DNA from: Jiella pelagia
GTDB taxonomy: Bacteria; Pseudomonadota; Alphaproteobacteria; Rhizobiales; Rhizobiaceae
DNA: 64,000 nt
Assembly (NCBI RefSeq): GCF_026898155.1
Contig: NZ_CP114029.1
Coordinates: 3,204,001-3,268,000 of the forward strand
Direction of reading: 5' to 3'
The position numbers and the translations under genes are program-made. The notes beneath the pieces are model-generated. The model was not told where the DNA came from. It made no database searches and saw only the letters and a list, made by a program, of their open reading frames with translations. Positions 57,778-64,000 of the stretch are shown here, piece by piece (position 1 is the first letter of the stretch; each line of letters opens with the position of its first letter).

Positions 57778-58905
57778 TCACCACTTCAGCCGGATGGGCA
57801 TGGCGACCATTTCGTGGTCGGGTTCGTCCTCGCTGGTGAGCATCGCCGGGGCGCCGGCGTCGGCGAGAGCGAGGACGATGCGGGCGCTTTCGATCGCCTT
57901 GACGGTGTCGAGCAGCTGGCGGGCGTTGAAGCCGATGACGATCTCGGCGTCGCTATCGTCGTCGATCGCAATCTCGTCGCTGGCTTCGCCAATGTCGGAG
58001 CGGGTGAAGAGCTTGAGGGCGCCGTCGCCGAAGGTGCATTTGACGTCGCGATAGGCGTTTTCCTGGTTCGGGGCGTAGATCATCATCCGCTCGAGCGCAT
58101 CGGCGAGGTCGGCGGCCTGGACTGTGACATGCAGCGGATTGGCGCGCGGAAAGAGCCTCGCATAGGCGGGATAGGTGCCGTCGACGAGCTTCGAGGTGAT
58201 CGACAGCTCCGGCGTCGCCAGCGTCAGATGGGCGTCGGACAGGGCGACGCGGACGGGCGTATCCTTCTTGCCGGTGATGGCGCTCCATTTCTGCACCATG
58301 TCGATCGGCACGATGATCGCCGGCATGCCGGCGGCGCCTTCCGGCCGTTCGAAATGGATCTTCGACAGGACCTTGCCGTCGGTCGCGACGGCGACGAGGC
58401 GGACGTTGTCCGGGTCCTCGTGCCAGTGGATGCCGGCGAGATAGAACCGGTCGCTGTCGTCGCGCATGGCGAAGCCGCAGCGATCGGCCATGCGCTTCAG
58501 ATCGCCGGAGCCGAGGACGAACTCATGGGTCGGCGCGCCGCCGGTAATCGACGGATGGTCGGTCGCCGGCAGGATGTGGATCCGGGCCGAGGCGCGCCCG
58601 CCCCGGATCGTCATCGTCTGGTCGTCGACGGCGACGCGGACCGGCCCGTCCGGCATGCGCTTGACCGAGGCCTGGAAGGTCGCCGCGTCGATCGAGACGG
58701 CGCCGGCCTCGCTGACCTCCTCGGCATAGCCGAAGGCGGTGATCGCGAGGGCGAGATCCGTGCCCATGATCGACAGGCGGCCGGTCTCGTCGGCGGTGAC
58801 GAGGAGATTGCCGAGGACCGGGATCTTCGACTTGCGAACGGCCTTCGACGCCGCCTCGACGAGGGGCGCGAGCACGTCGCGGTGACAGAGGAAAGCGAGC
58901 GGCAT
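57778..58905 (-). CDS. DNA polymerase III beta subunit-like sliding clamp encoded by the element
   Basis: A 375-residue protein with the three-domain clamp layout. Domain 1: APLVEAASKAVRKSKIPVLGNLLVTADETGRLSIMGTDLALAITA, as in DnaN. Domain 2: EFVLGSGDLKRMADRCGFAM, YLAGIHWHED, LVAVATDGKVLSKIHFE (the T-D-G-x-x-L pattern). Domain 3: ITSKLVDGTYPAYARLFPRANP and the C-terminal MVAMPIRLKW (M-P-M-R-L-like end of DnaN). The chromosomal dnaN normally sits beside dnaA; this one is inside a phage-like operon, so it is an element-borne copy that could recruit host polymerase to its own replication. Confidence 0.87.
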   Translation of the reverse strand: MPLAFLCHRDVLAPLVEAASKAVRKSKIPVLGNLLVTADETGRLSIMGTDLALAITAFGYAEEVSEAGAVSIDAATFQASVKRMPDGPVRVAVDDQTMTIRGGRASARIHILPATDHPSITGGAPTHEFVLGSGDLKRMADRCGFAMRDDSDRFYLAGIHWHEDPDNVRLVAVATDGKVLSKIHFERPEGAAGMPAIIVPIDMVQKWSAITGKKDTPVRVALSDAHLTLATPELSITSKLVDGTYPAYARLFPRANPLHVTVQAADLADALERMMIYAPNQENAYRDVKCTFGDGALKLFTRSDIGEASDEIAIDDDSDAEIVIGFNARQLLDTVKAIESARIVLALADAGAPAMLTSEDEPDHEMVAMPIRLKW

Positions 58906-59165
58906 CAGGAGATCCTTCGCGGCGGCTCGGCCGCCCGGGCGGCGAGGACGTGCTTGATCGTGCCGGGGCGGGGCGCCGCCGGGACGATGTCGTGGAGCGC
59001 GGCGAGCGCCTCGTCGGTGCGGCCGAGGGCGATCAGCTCGGCCAGGCGATCGATCTCCGGCTGCGGTACGTCGCCGAGGAGGATGCGTCCATCCTCGACG
59101 TAGAAGCCGCGGTCGATGAGTTCGCGGATCAGATCCTGCGTCCGCGCGCCCTGGACGCTGCTCAT
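58905..59165 (-). CDS. Hypothetical protein of the integrated element
   Basis: 86 residues, mainly helical, acidic start ([39 protein letters not shown]) and basic end. The stop overlaps the clamp gene start (TGATG) and its ATG overlaps the stop of the DUF2312 gene (ATGA). No family recognised. Confidence 0.68.
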   Translation of the reverse strand: MSSVQGARTQDLIRELIDRGFYVEDGRILLGDVPQPEIDRLAELIALGRTDEALAALHDIVPAAPRPGTIKHVLAARAAEPPRRIS

Positions 59166-59425
59166 TCCTCCGCCTCCGCCGGCGCCATGCCGAGGGCCTG
59201 GAGGTAGAGATCGAGGATCGACTCCTGTTCCTGGCGCTCGTTCGCGTCCTGCTTGCGGAGCGCGATGACGCGGCGCAGGACCTTGGTGTCGAAGCCGTTG
59301 CCCCTGGCCTCGGCATAGACGTCCCTGATATCGTCGGAGATGGTCTTCTTTTCTTCCTCGAGCCGCTCGATGCGGTCGACGAAGGATTTCAGCTGGTCCT
59401 GGGCGATGCCGTTCACGTCTGACAT
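59162..59425 (-). CDS. DUF2312 / GapR-like DNA-binding protein
   Basis: An 87-residue protein matching DUF2312: [69 protein letters not shown]. In Caulobacter this family (GapR) clamps overtwisted DNA ahead of replication and transcription forks and helps topoisomerases. A copy inside a mobile replication operon suggests help in replicating the element or hijacking of host chromosome structure. Confidence 0.9.
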   Translation of the reverse strand: MSDVNGIAQDQLKSFVDRIERLEEEKKTISDDIRDVYAEARGNGFDTKVLRRVIALRKQDANERQEQESILDLYLQALGMAPAEAEE

Positions 59426-59437
59426 GGGTCGATCCTT

Positions 59438-59627
59438 TCAGGCCGCGTCGGTGGCGGCTTCGAAGCGCGACAGAGCGAGCTTCAGTTCGTCGTTCTTGCG
59501 GATGGTCTCGCGGCTCAGAAGGCCGCCATTGCCGCCGCGCCCTGCATGGCCACTGTCGTCGAAGGTGACGGCCTCGGAGACCGCGCGGGCGGCGGACAGG
59601 AGGGCGGCGAGGCTCGGCGGCGCTCAT
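59438..59627 (-). pseudogene. Small hypothetical protein, +1 frameshift
   Basis: With one base removed, a 62-residue protein is read: MSAAE-LAALLSAARAV, then a Gly-rich turn (SGHAGRGGNGG) and LSRETIRKNDELKLALSRFEAATDAA. The insertion is at 59609-59615 (GAGGCTC on the plus strand, GAGCCTC in the gene, expected GAGCTC for Glu-Leu). Its ATG overlaps the stop of the MazG-like gene (ATGA), which supports that it is a real gene. No family recognised. Confidence 0.62.
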
Positions 59628-60853
59628 TCTTTCTCCCCGGCGAGGCCGGGGAGCGGCCCGTCCTTAAGCTCGCTCGCTTCGCTCGTCGCTGACGGGGCCG
59701 ACCCGAGCGGACCGGCGGCTTGCGCCGCCTCCGCGGCGGCAAGAGCTGCCGCGCGCTCCTCGGTGATGTCGACGGTGACTGTCTCGCCGTTGCGGGTGTG
59801 GGAGAACACGTAGGGGCGATAGAAGATGCCGTGCTCGGCCTGCCATGCGTCGCAGACCTGTTCGATACGGGCGGCGAGGTCGGCTTCCTGCTGCGGCGTC
59901 GCAGCGAAGAAGGCGGCTTCGGCGTCGCACTCGCCGACGCGTTCTTCGTCTTCGGACGATCGCTCTTCGGCCTGTTCGAGGATGCTGTCGACGACGACGT
60001 AGCGGGAAAGCCGCAGGGGCTCCCTGGCGGCCTCCACGATGTGAAAGCTCGCGACCCATCGGCCGGTGCCGTCATCCTCGGCGTCCAGCCAGTGCAAATC
60101 ACCGCGCGCGACGGCGATTGCCTCCTCCCGGGTGGCGCATTCGCCGAAAAACGCTTCGCCGTCTTCGCTCGGAGCGTGATACCAGCGCCATTCGAGGGGC
60201 GGGTTCCATGCGGGCGCTTTCGCGGCGCGGGTGTAGCGCACCGGCAGGCCGACCTTGTCGCTGGTGGCGTTGAACTTCGCCTCGACGGCCTCGTCGAGAT
60301 CGATGCCGCCGCTGATGGCGCAGAGGTCCGCGCAGATGACGACGTCGGCCAGCTCGGAGGCCAATTCGGCCGTGGTCGCTCGCGACCCGCGCCAGCCATG
60401 GCGCTCGCGCTCCAGCTTCTTGATCACGTTGCAGGCCTCGCCTGTCTCGCCGGCGAGTTCGTTGCCACGGAAGGACAGGTCCGGAACCTGCTCGGGGCAC
60501 CACAGGGCCTGCCGGGCGAGGTTGGCTTTGCGGAGAGTTTGATAGGTGACGGTCGTCGACATGCCGTCGGCAGACAGGATGCCGGGAACCGTAGCGCCCT
60601 GCGCACCCCCCTCTGCCCTGCCAGGCATCTCCCCCACATGGGGGGAGATCGAAGCTTCGGCGTTCATCGCCTCCGCCAGCTCCGCTGCGATGGCGCGGCG
60701 GTCGCCTTCGGCGGAATTGAGGGCGCGGGCGATGGTTTCGGCCCATTCGGGCGTCTCCGCAATGCAGACGGAGCCGACGGCAGATCCATCCGACACAGAG
60801 ACGGTCGGGAAACCGGCGATGTCGTTAAGGACGGCGGTGAAACTGCGGCTCAT
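59624..60853 (-). CDS. MazG-like nucleotide pyrophosphohydrolase domain protein
   Basis: 409 residues. The middle part (about 120-220) has the MazG-like pattern: FRGNELAGETGEACNVIKKLERER (E-x-x-E), then ASELADVVICADLCA (E-x-x-D). Such phage proteins hydrolyse nucleoside triphosphates, possibly (p)ppGpp or modified nucleotides. The N-terminus carries a predicted beta-rich region and an in-frame insertion of a palindromic repeat (HVGEMPGRAEGGAQG); the C-terminus has an acidic domain (WYHAPSEDGEAFFGECATREEAIAVARGD). GGAGGAACCCCG precedes the ATG. ATGA overlaps on both ends. Confidence 0.78.
   Translation of the reverse strand: MSRSFTAVLNDIAGFPTVSVSDGSAVGSVCIAETPEWAETIARALNSAEGDRRAIAAELAEAMNAEASISPHVGEMPGRAEGGAQGATVPGILSADGMSTTVTYQTLRKANLARQALWCPEQVPDLSFRGNELAGETGEACNVIKKLERERHGWRGSRATTAELASELADVVICADLCAISGGIDLDEAVEAKFNATSDKVGLPVRYTRAAKAPAWNPPLEWRWYHAPSEDGEAFFGECATREEAIAVARGDLHWLDAEDDGTGRWVASFHIVEAAREPLRLSRYVVVDSILEQAEERSSEDEERVGECDAEAAFFAATPQQEADLAARIEQVCDAWQAEHGIFYRPYVFSHTRNGETVTVDITEERAAALAAAEAAQAAGPLGSAPSATSEASELKDGPLPGLAGEKE
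60601..60650. repeat. Palindromic intragenic repeat, copy 1
   Basis: GCGCACCCCCCTCTGCCCTG leads into a hairpin ATCTCCCCC-acat-GGGGGGAGAT. The same CCCCCCTCTGCCCTGCC core and CTCCCCC/GGGGG hairpin recur at 62091-62169. It sits in frame in the MazG-like gene. Similar mosaic palindromes are common between genes in rhizobiales; being inside genes is unusual. Confidence 0.6.
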
Positions 60854-61035
60854 CGGGGTTCCTCCGTGCGGTCGCGTTTGACTTTGAGGATGGTGACGCC
60901 GATGCGCTGGCCGGCCTCGCGGGCGGCCCTGGGATCGGCGTCGCGGATGGTGCGGATGTCGCCGTCGCTGTAGTGGATGCGAAAGCGGGTGGCGGCGGGA
61001 GCCTCGCTGCTGGCCGGGGTGCAAGCGGGCCTCAT
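60850..61035 (-). CDS. Small hypothetical protein of the element
   Basis: 61 residues: a variable start and a conserved-looking beta-alpha core ATRFRIHYSDGDIRTIRDADPRAAREAG, then basic ILKVKRDRTEEPR. ATGA overlaps with both neighbours show it is translated in the operon. No family recognised. Confidence 0.65.
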   Translation of the reverse strand: MRPACTPASSEAPAATRFRIHYSDGDIRTIRDADPRAAREAGQRIGVTILKVKRDRTEEPR

Positions 61036-61181
61036 CGGCCGATCCCCCGGTAGGCGACGAAGCGCTCCTGATCGGCGGCGTCGGCGGCGCCAAGGCGGGC
61101 GTTGCCGGCGGCGAGGCCGAGCAGAACGAGACCGGCGGCGACGAGAAGGGCCGCCGTGCGGCCGGTGGCGCGGGCGGTCAT
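61032..61181 (-). CDS. 49-residue membrane or exported protein
   Basis: Starts MTARATGRTAALLVAAGL, a typical single hydrophobic helix or signal, followed by a short polar tail ending VAYRGIGR. It overlaps the stop of the gene before (ATGA) and the start of the one after (ATGA). Too short for family assignment; could be a lysis- or exclusion-type peptide, but that is a guess. Confidence 0.6.
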   Translation of the reverse strand: MTARATGRTAALLVAAGLVLLGLAAGNARLGAADAADQERFVAYRGIGR

Positions 61182-61498
61182 TGTCCGCCCTCCCGGGCGA
61201 CGCCGCCCGGCGGCGTGCCGACGCCTTTCAAGCCCAAGTCTTCGAACGGCTCAGCCTTCTGTTTGGCGGCTTCCTCCTCGAGATAGGCGTGGACCTCCTC
61301 GCCGGTCATCATGCGCGGATTGGACATGAGGTCGTCCGCGCCCATGCTCTTCAGGATAGCAGCGGCGTCGGGCGCATGGTCCATGTCCGCGATGCCGGGC
61401 AGGTTCCTGATACTCAGGACCGATTGGGTCCCTTCGTCGTCGATGATGAAGAACCGCAGGTCGGCGCGGACGCATTCGGGCAGGCGGATCGTCGTCAT
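61178..61498 (-). CDS. Hypothetical protein of the element
   Basis: 106 residues, acidic, soluble: RLPECVRADLRFFIIDDEGTQSVLSIRNLPGIADMDHAPDAAAIL, then HAYLEEEAAKQKAEPFEDLG. Overlaps neighbours by ATGA. No family recognised. Confidence 0.65.
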   Translation of the reverse strand: MTTIRLPECVRADLRFFIIDDEGTQSVLSIRNLPGIADMDHAPDAAAILKSMGADDLMSNPRMMTGEEVHAYLEEEAAKQKAEPFEDLGLKGVGTPPGGVAREGGQ

Positions 61499-61758
61499 GA
61501 CGCGCTCCTGTTCCAGCGGGTGCGGGCCATGGCGCGGGCGTCGGCGGCGTGGCGGTCGAGATCGTGGGGCGTGAAGCCGGCCTCGATCAGGTCGGCGTCG
61601 GTGCAGTGGCCGGCGAGGGCGGTGATGTCGATCATCCGGTCGGCCATGCGCTCGGCAATCTCGGATGGCGCGGCGCGGGGTGCCGCGTCGACCGCCTGAC
61701 GATGGGCGCCGGCCAGCCGGGCGCGCTCGGCGGGGGTGAGGAGGCGGGTCTCGATCAT
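61495..61758 (-). CDS. Hypothetical protein of the element
   Basis: 87 residues, helical, with two His-rich turns (LAGHCTDADLIEAGFTPHDLDRHAADAR). The pattern D-L-I-E-A-G-F-T-x-x-D-L resembles a short helix-turn-helix, so DNA binding is possible. Start chosen at the ATG nearest the end of the upstream gene; ATGA overlap downstream. Confidence 0.62.
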   Translation of the reverse strand: MIETRLLTPAERARLAGAHRQAVDAAPRAAPSEIAERMADRMIDITALAGHCTDADLIEAGFTPHDLDRHAADARAMARTRWNRSAS

Positions 61759-61762
61759 CGCC

Positions 61763-62062
61763 TCAGCCTCCGATCGCGCCGGCGCCGCCGAGGGCGAAGC
61801 CGGCATAGGCGCAGAGGAGGGCGAGGCCGGCGACGAGGGTCACCAGCGCGACGTCGTGGCGGCGCGTGGCGCGGCGGTGGCGCTCGGCCATGGCCGCCAT
61901 GGCGTCGTCGGCGTCGTCCTGGCTGGTGTAGAACAACCCGTCATAGCGGCGGGTCGCGACCTCGGGGGAAGAACCCTCGGACAGCGGCAGATCGGCAATG
62001 TCCCTCGCCATCAGGCGCGCGATGTCTCGGTCTCGACGGGTCACCCCCGGATAAGCGGTCAT
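61763..62062 (-). CDS. Hypothetical protein with C-terminal membrane anchor
   Basis: 99 residues. A polar N-terminal part (TRRDRDIARLMARDIADLPL, DDADDAMAAMAERHRRATRRH) precedes one C-terminal TM helix (VALVTLVAGLALLCAYAGFAL), a tail-anchored layout. The ATG overlaps the stop of the gene before it (ATGA). Confidence 0.62.
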   Translation of the reverse strand: MTAYPGVTRRDRDIARLMARDIADLPLSEGSSPEVATRRYDGLFYTSQDDADDAMAAMAERHRRATRRHDVALVTLVAGLALLCAYAGFALGGAGAIGG

Positions 62063-62424
62063 CGACCGGGCGACGCCGACGACGCCGCCGATCTCCCCCT
62101 TGAGGGGGGCGCGAAGCGCGGGCGAGACCCGTGGCTCGCACTGGAGCCCGGCAGGGCAGAGGGGGGCGCCTTGGCGCCGGCATCGGCCGGGCCGACGACC
62201 ATGTTGCCGAGATCGTCGAAGAGACAAACGCCGCCCGATGCCGCGCGGGGGGAGGCCGCGGCATCGGACGGCAAGCCCGCAGGTTCCTGGGAGGGGAGGC
62301 CTGCGGTTTCCGCCACCGAAACGGCGGCGGCGGCGGAACGGAGGGTCGGTGCTGCGCAGGGACGCGGGCGGTCCCAGTCGCGGGTTTTGGCGTAGCGCAT
62401 GGAGAAGCTCCCATCGGGGTTCAT
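62059..62424 (-). CDS. First gene of the leftward operon, hypothetical
   Basis: 121 residues, Pro/Ala/Ser-rich and largely disordered after MRYAKTRDWDRPRPC. It contains the second palindromic repeat in frame near its C-terminus. It is the promoter-proximal gene of the leftward operon, 14 bases from a tandem repressor operator. Start may be the first ATG or MRYAK 24 bases later. Confidence 0.55.
   Translation of the reverse strand: MNPDGSFSMRYAKTRDWDRPRPCAAPTLRSAAAAVSVAETAGLPSQEPAGLPSDAAASPRAASGGVCLFDDLGNMVVGPADAGAKAPPSALPGSSASHGSRPRFAPPSRGRSAASSASPGR
62091..62169. repeat. Palindromic intragenic repeat, copy 2
   Basis: Reverse orientation to copy 1: ATCTCCCCCTTGAGGGGGGC hairpin, an inserted GC-rich arm, then GGCAGGGCAGAGGGGGGCGC, the complement of the copy 1 core. 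Lies inside the first gene of the operon. Confidence 0.6.
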
Positions 62425-62437
62425 GGGGCAAAGAGAA

Positions 62438-62473
62438 GTGCATTACGCACACCTTGTCAAGTGCGTTTTGCAC
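62438..62473. promoter_or_regulatory. Two repressor operators in the leftward promoter
   Basis: GTGCATTACGCAC (62438-62450) and GTGCGTTTTGCAC (62461-62473), both of the form GTGC-N5-GCAC, with centres 23 bases (about two helical turns) apart. They lie between the leftward operon and the rightward membrane-protein gene and have the same form as the sites beside the repressor gene. Confidence 0.8.
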
Positions 62474-62530
62474 ATATAGCGTCGGCGAGATCGAGACATT
62501 ACGAATTTTGTCGATCTGTGGAGGCGCAAG

Positions 62531-63040
62531 ATGTTGTTGATTGATGAAAAGAAGTTCGCCATCGCGGACGCGAACGAGCGCCTGAAGGCGCTGATCGATC
62601 TGACGAAGTTCAATGACACGCAGGCGATGGGACTGTTCCGGCTCTACGTGACCCTCGGCGTCACCGCGCTGGGCGCCGCCGCGGCAATCGCCCCTGCATG
62701 GGGAAGTGCTGGGTGGGCCGCCGTCGTCGGCCTAACCCTCTTTGGCATCTCGATTCTCGTGGGGGCGATCCAGTGCCATCGGGCAATGATCCCGGGCGAT
62801 GTGCCCTTTCCTGGGCGTGACGCGAAATGGTGGATGGCGGTGCGCGACAGCGAGACGTGGAGTTTCGAAGCCGCGCTCGATGAATACATCGATGATGCAG
62901 CGATCCGTCGTGATAAGTTTCTTGCCCTGCATATCGCAGCCGCCGGGCGCCTGACATGGGCGAGGCGTTTCGCCTACGTCTCTGCAATGATCGGCGTCGC
63001 GGCGGCGGTCGGCGTGAGCTTCTGGACCGCGACGACCTGA
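62531..63040 (+). CDS. Membrane protein next to the operator (hypothetical)
   Basis: 169 residues. Polar N-terminus, two closely spaced TM helices (YVTLGVTALGAAAAIAPAW, GWAAVVGLTLFGISILVGA), a soluble helical domain (RDSETWSFEAALDEYIDDAAIRRDK) and a third TM helix at the C-terminus (FAYVSAMIGVAAAVGVSFW). The layout resembles SLATT-like two-helix effectors and prophage exclusion proteins, but homology is not certain. It is the only rightward gene before the repressor and is next to repressor operators, so it might be expressed in the prophage or be controlled with lysogeny. Confidence 0.62.
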   Translation: MLLIDEKKFAIADANERLKALIDLTKFNDTQAMGLFRLYVTLGVTALGAAAAIAPAWGSAGWAAVVGLTLFGISILVGAIQCHRAMIPGDVPFPGRDAKWWMAVRDSETWSFEAALDEYIDDAAIRRDKFLALHIAAAGRLTWARRFAYVSAMIGVAAAVGVSFWTATT

Positions 63041-63154
63041 CTAGGAGAACTTCGGCGGGTTCACCTCGCCTTTCTTTCCCGTCGTTTCGTCCGGCAGGAC
63101 ATCACGGCGCGGTTTCTGCTCGGGTTTTTCGTCCTTGTCCTTGCGGTCTGCCAT
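63041..63154 (-). CDS. Small highly charged protein
   Basis: 37 residues, MADRKDKDEKPEQKPRRDVL and on to PPKFS: almost entirely charged or Pro, so disordered. A strong ribosome-binding site (GAAGGAGGCGACC) makes translation likely. Sits just downstream of the repressor gene in the same direction. Confidence 0.6.
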   Translation of the reverse strand: MADRKDKDEKPEQKPRRDVLPDETTGKKGEVNPPKFS

Positions 63155-63169
63155 GGTCGCCTCCTTCGG

Positions 63170-63784
63170 TTAGATGTCGGTAATGACCCGACGAACGCGG
63201 CCGACGACATAGTATTCGTCGGCCTCAGCCGGGATCGCGAGATGGTCGAGATTGGTGGAGTAGGGCCGAAGCATCGGCACGGGCTCGCGCCGCCACTGCT
63301 TGAACGTCGCCTCACCTCCCTCAGAGGCGAAGACATAGAAGCGGTCATTGATCAAGGTTTCGTCGGCGCGGTTGACGATGATGACCGAGCCCTCCGGAGC
63401 GATCCGGTTCATCGAGTCGCCGGATATTGAAAGCGCAATCCAATCGCCGCGCGGTAGATCAGCAACGGGGACATAGCGCTCGATGTCGGCAGGTGAAACG
63501 CCTTCATTACGCTCGAGTTGTCCCGCGCTCACCCAGGATAAGAGCGGCACTTTCGTGAGAGATGCGTCGCCTTCGCCCTTGAGTAGCCAGCCAGCGGAAA
63601 CTCCATATGCTTTGGCATAGCGATCGGCCGCGCGGGTGATGCCGCGCTGGCCATTCTCGTGCTGAGCGTAGGTATCGTATTTCCAGCCGAAATACTCAGC
63701 TGCCGATCTCGCGCTAACGAAACCCTTGGCTTTACGCGCTTCCTCCAGCCGGACGGCATAATCTGGTCGGTCGTCGAATGTCAT
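63170..63784 (-). CDS. CI/LexA-like phage repressor (XRE HTH + S24 peptidase)
   Basis: 204 residues. N-terminal XRE helix-turn-helix (FVSARSAAEYFGWKYDTYAQHENGQRG), linker, then an S24 autoprotease domain: ISGDSMNRIAPEGSVIIVN (catalytic Ser) and GEATFKQWRREP (catalytic Lys). It should hold the element silent and self-cleave when RecA is activated by DNA damage. Divergent from the Cro-like gene with operators of the GTGC-N5-GCAC type between. Confidence 0.92.
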   Translation of the reverse strand: MTFDDRPDYAVRLEEARKAKGFVSARSAAEYFGWKYDTYAQHENGQRGITRAADRYAKAYGVSAGWLLKGEGDASLTKVPLLSWVSAGQLERNEGVSPADIERYVPVADLPRGDWIALSISGDSMNRIAPEGSVIIVNRADETLINDRFYVFASEGGEATFKQWRREPVPMLRPYSTNLDHLAIPAEADEYYVVGRVRRVITDI

Positions 63785-63786
63785 GC

Positions 63787-63847
63787 GTGCAAAATGCACC
63801 ACATGATATGTGCATTTCGACTTGACGATCGCATGTGCGTTATGCAC
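63787..63847. promoter_or_regulatory. Repressor/Cro operators
   Basis: GTGCAAAATGCAC (63787-63799) and GTGCGTTATGCAC (63835-63847) have the form GTGC-N5-GCAC; a degenerate third, GTGCATTTCGACT, lies between at 63810. Three spaced sites between divergent repressor and Cro-like genes is the classical lambda OR arrangement. Confidence 0.8.
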
Positions 63848-63857
63848 ACATGCCGAC

Positions 63858-64000
63858 ATGGACACGCCCGTATCAAACATTCTCGCACTCCGGACGCGGC
63901 TCGGACTTTCGCAGAGCGAGTTCGCGGCGGAGGTTGGGGTCGACAGATCGACCGTCTCTCGATGGGAAACCGGCGCATCCGAACCGCGCGGCCCCGCGCG
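63858..64000 (+). CDS. Cro-like XRE regulator (3' end outside window)
   Basis: The first 47 codons, MDTPVSNILALRTRLGLSQS, then EFAAEVGVDRSTVSRWETG, form a standard XRE helix-turn-helix. It is divergent from the CI-like repressor, the place of Cro. Cut by the window edge. Confidence 0.85.
   Translation, partial: MDTPVSNILALRTRLGLSQSEFAAEVGVDRSTVSRWETGASEPRGPA

Noticed and set aside
57778..58905. The clamp gene as the chromosomal dnaN.
   Set aside because: It is embedded in a phage-like operon with overlapping small genes and a nearby integrase; dnaA, recF or other origin-region genes are absent.

Overview
The window is high-GC DNA (roughly 64% by eye) from an alphaproteobacterium, most probably of the order Hyphomicrobiales (Rhizobiales), with the Aurantimonadaceae as a plausible home. 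The pointers are ccoNOQP next to hemN and an FnrN-type regulator, DUF992, DUF2312 and Atu4866 proteins, a twin cold-shock-domain gene beside DUF192 and tRNA-Pro, and a deoB-add-upp salvage operon.

Layout. Bases 1-20330 are ordinary chromosome: CoA-ester metabolism (acetyl-CoA hydrolase, fumarylacetoacetase family, DmdC-like acyl-CoA dehydrogenase with an enoyl-CoA hydratase), an aminotransferase, purD, ubiA, a phosphopantetheinyl transferase overlapping a metallophosphoesterase, a short RNase D, a putative periplasmic sensor with a GGDEF-EAL protein, and deoB-add-upp. Bases 20456-25490 hold a fragmentary Flp/Tad pilus locus (TadE/TadG-like, CpaC N-domain protein, Flp pilin, CpaA) broken up by insertion-sequence debris and a GGDEF gene. 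Bases 25745-34831 form a micro-oxic module: ccoNOQP facing a hemerythrin-hemN operon across one FNR/FixK box, then a chemoreceptor and fnrN. An IS21 element with a 7-bp target duplication sits at 36348-39001.

Bases 39469-51716 are a 12-kb genomic island bounded by 21-bp direct repeats, one of them the 3' end of tRNA-Glu. It carries detoxification and redox genes (GST, aldo-keto reductase, carboxymuconolactone decarboxylase-like protein, SDR, haloacid dehalogenase-like protein, monooxygenase) with TetR, LysR and MarR regulators and two IS256-family elements. Its integrase survives only as an N-terminal stub cut by one of those elements. Bases 52040-55847 return to core genes. From about 56000 to the right edge lies a prophage or integrative element inserted in the anticodon loop of tRNA-Pro(TGG). 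A 6.4-kb operon of overlapping genes (integrase, AlpA-like factor, sliding clamp, GapR-like DUF2312, MazG-like protein, many small ORFs) is read leftwards, and a CI-like repressor and a Cro-like gene lie at the right. A repeated 13-bp operator GTGC-N5-GCAC appears at both control regions.

The most striking signal cuts across all regions. Nine genes carry eleven single-base insertions, and every insertion lies exactly in the middle of what would be the palindrome GAGCTC (now GAGCCTC, GAGGCTC or GAGTCTC). Removing one base at each site restores full-length rnd, tadE, ccoO, the chemoreceptor (two sites), fnrN, a CMD protein, a HAD gene (two sites), an IS256 transposase and a small phage gene. 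Only five intact GAGCTC sites were found by eye. The likeliest cause is systematic misreading of a modified GAGCTC motif, which would imply a SacI-like DNA methyltransferase in this organism. A biological +1 process at GAG/CTC is the more exotic alternative.
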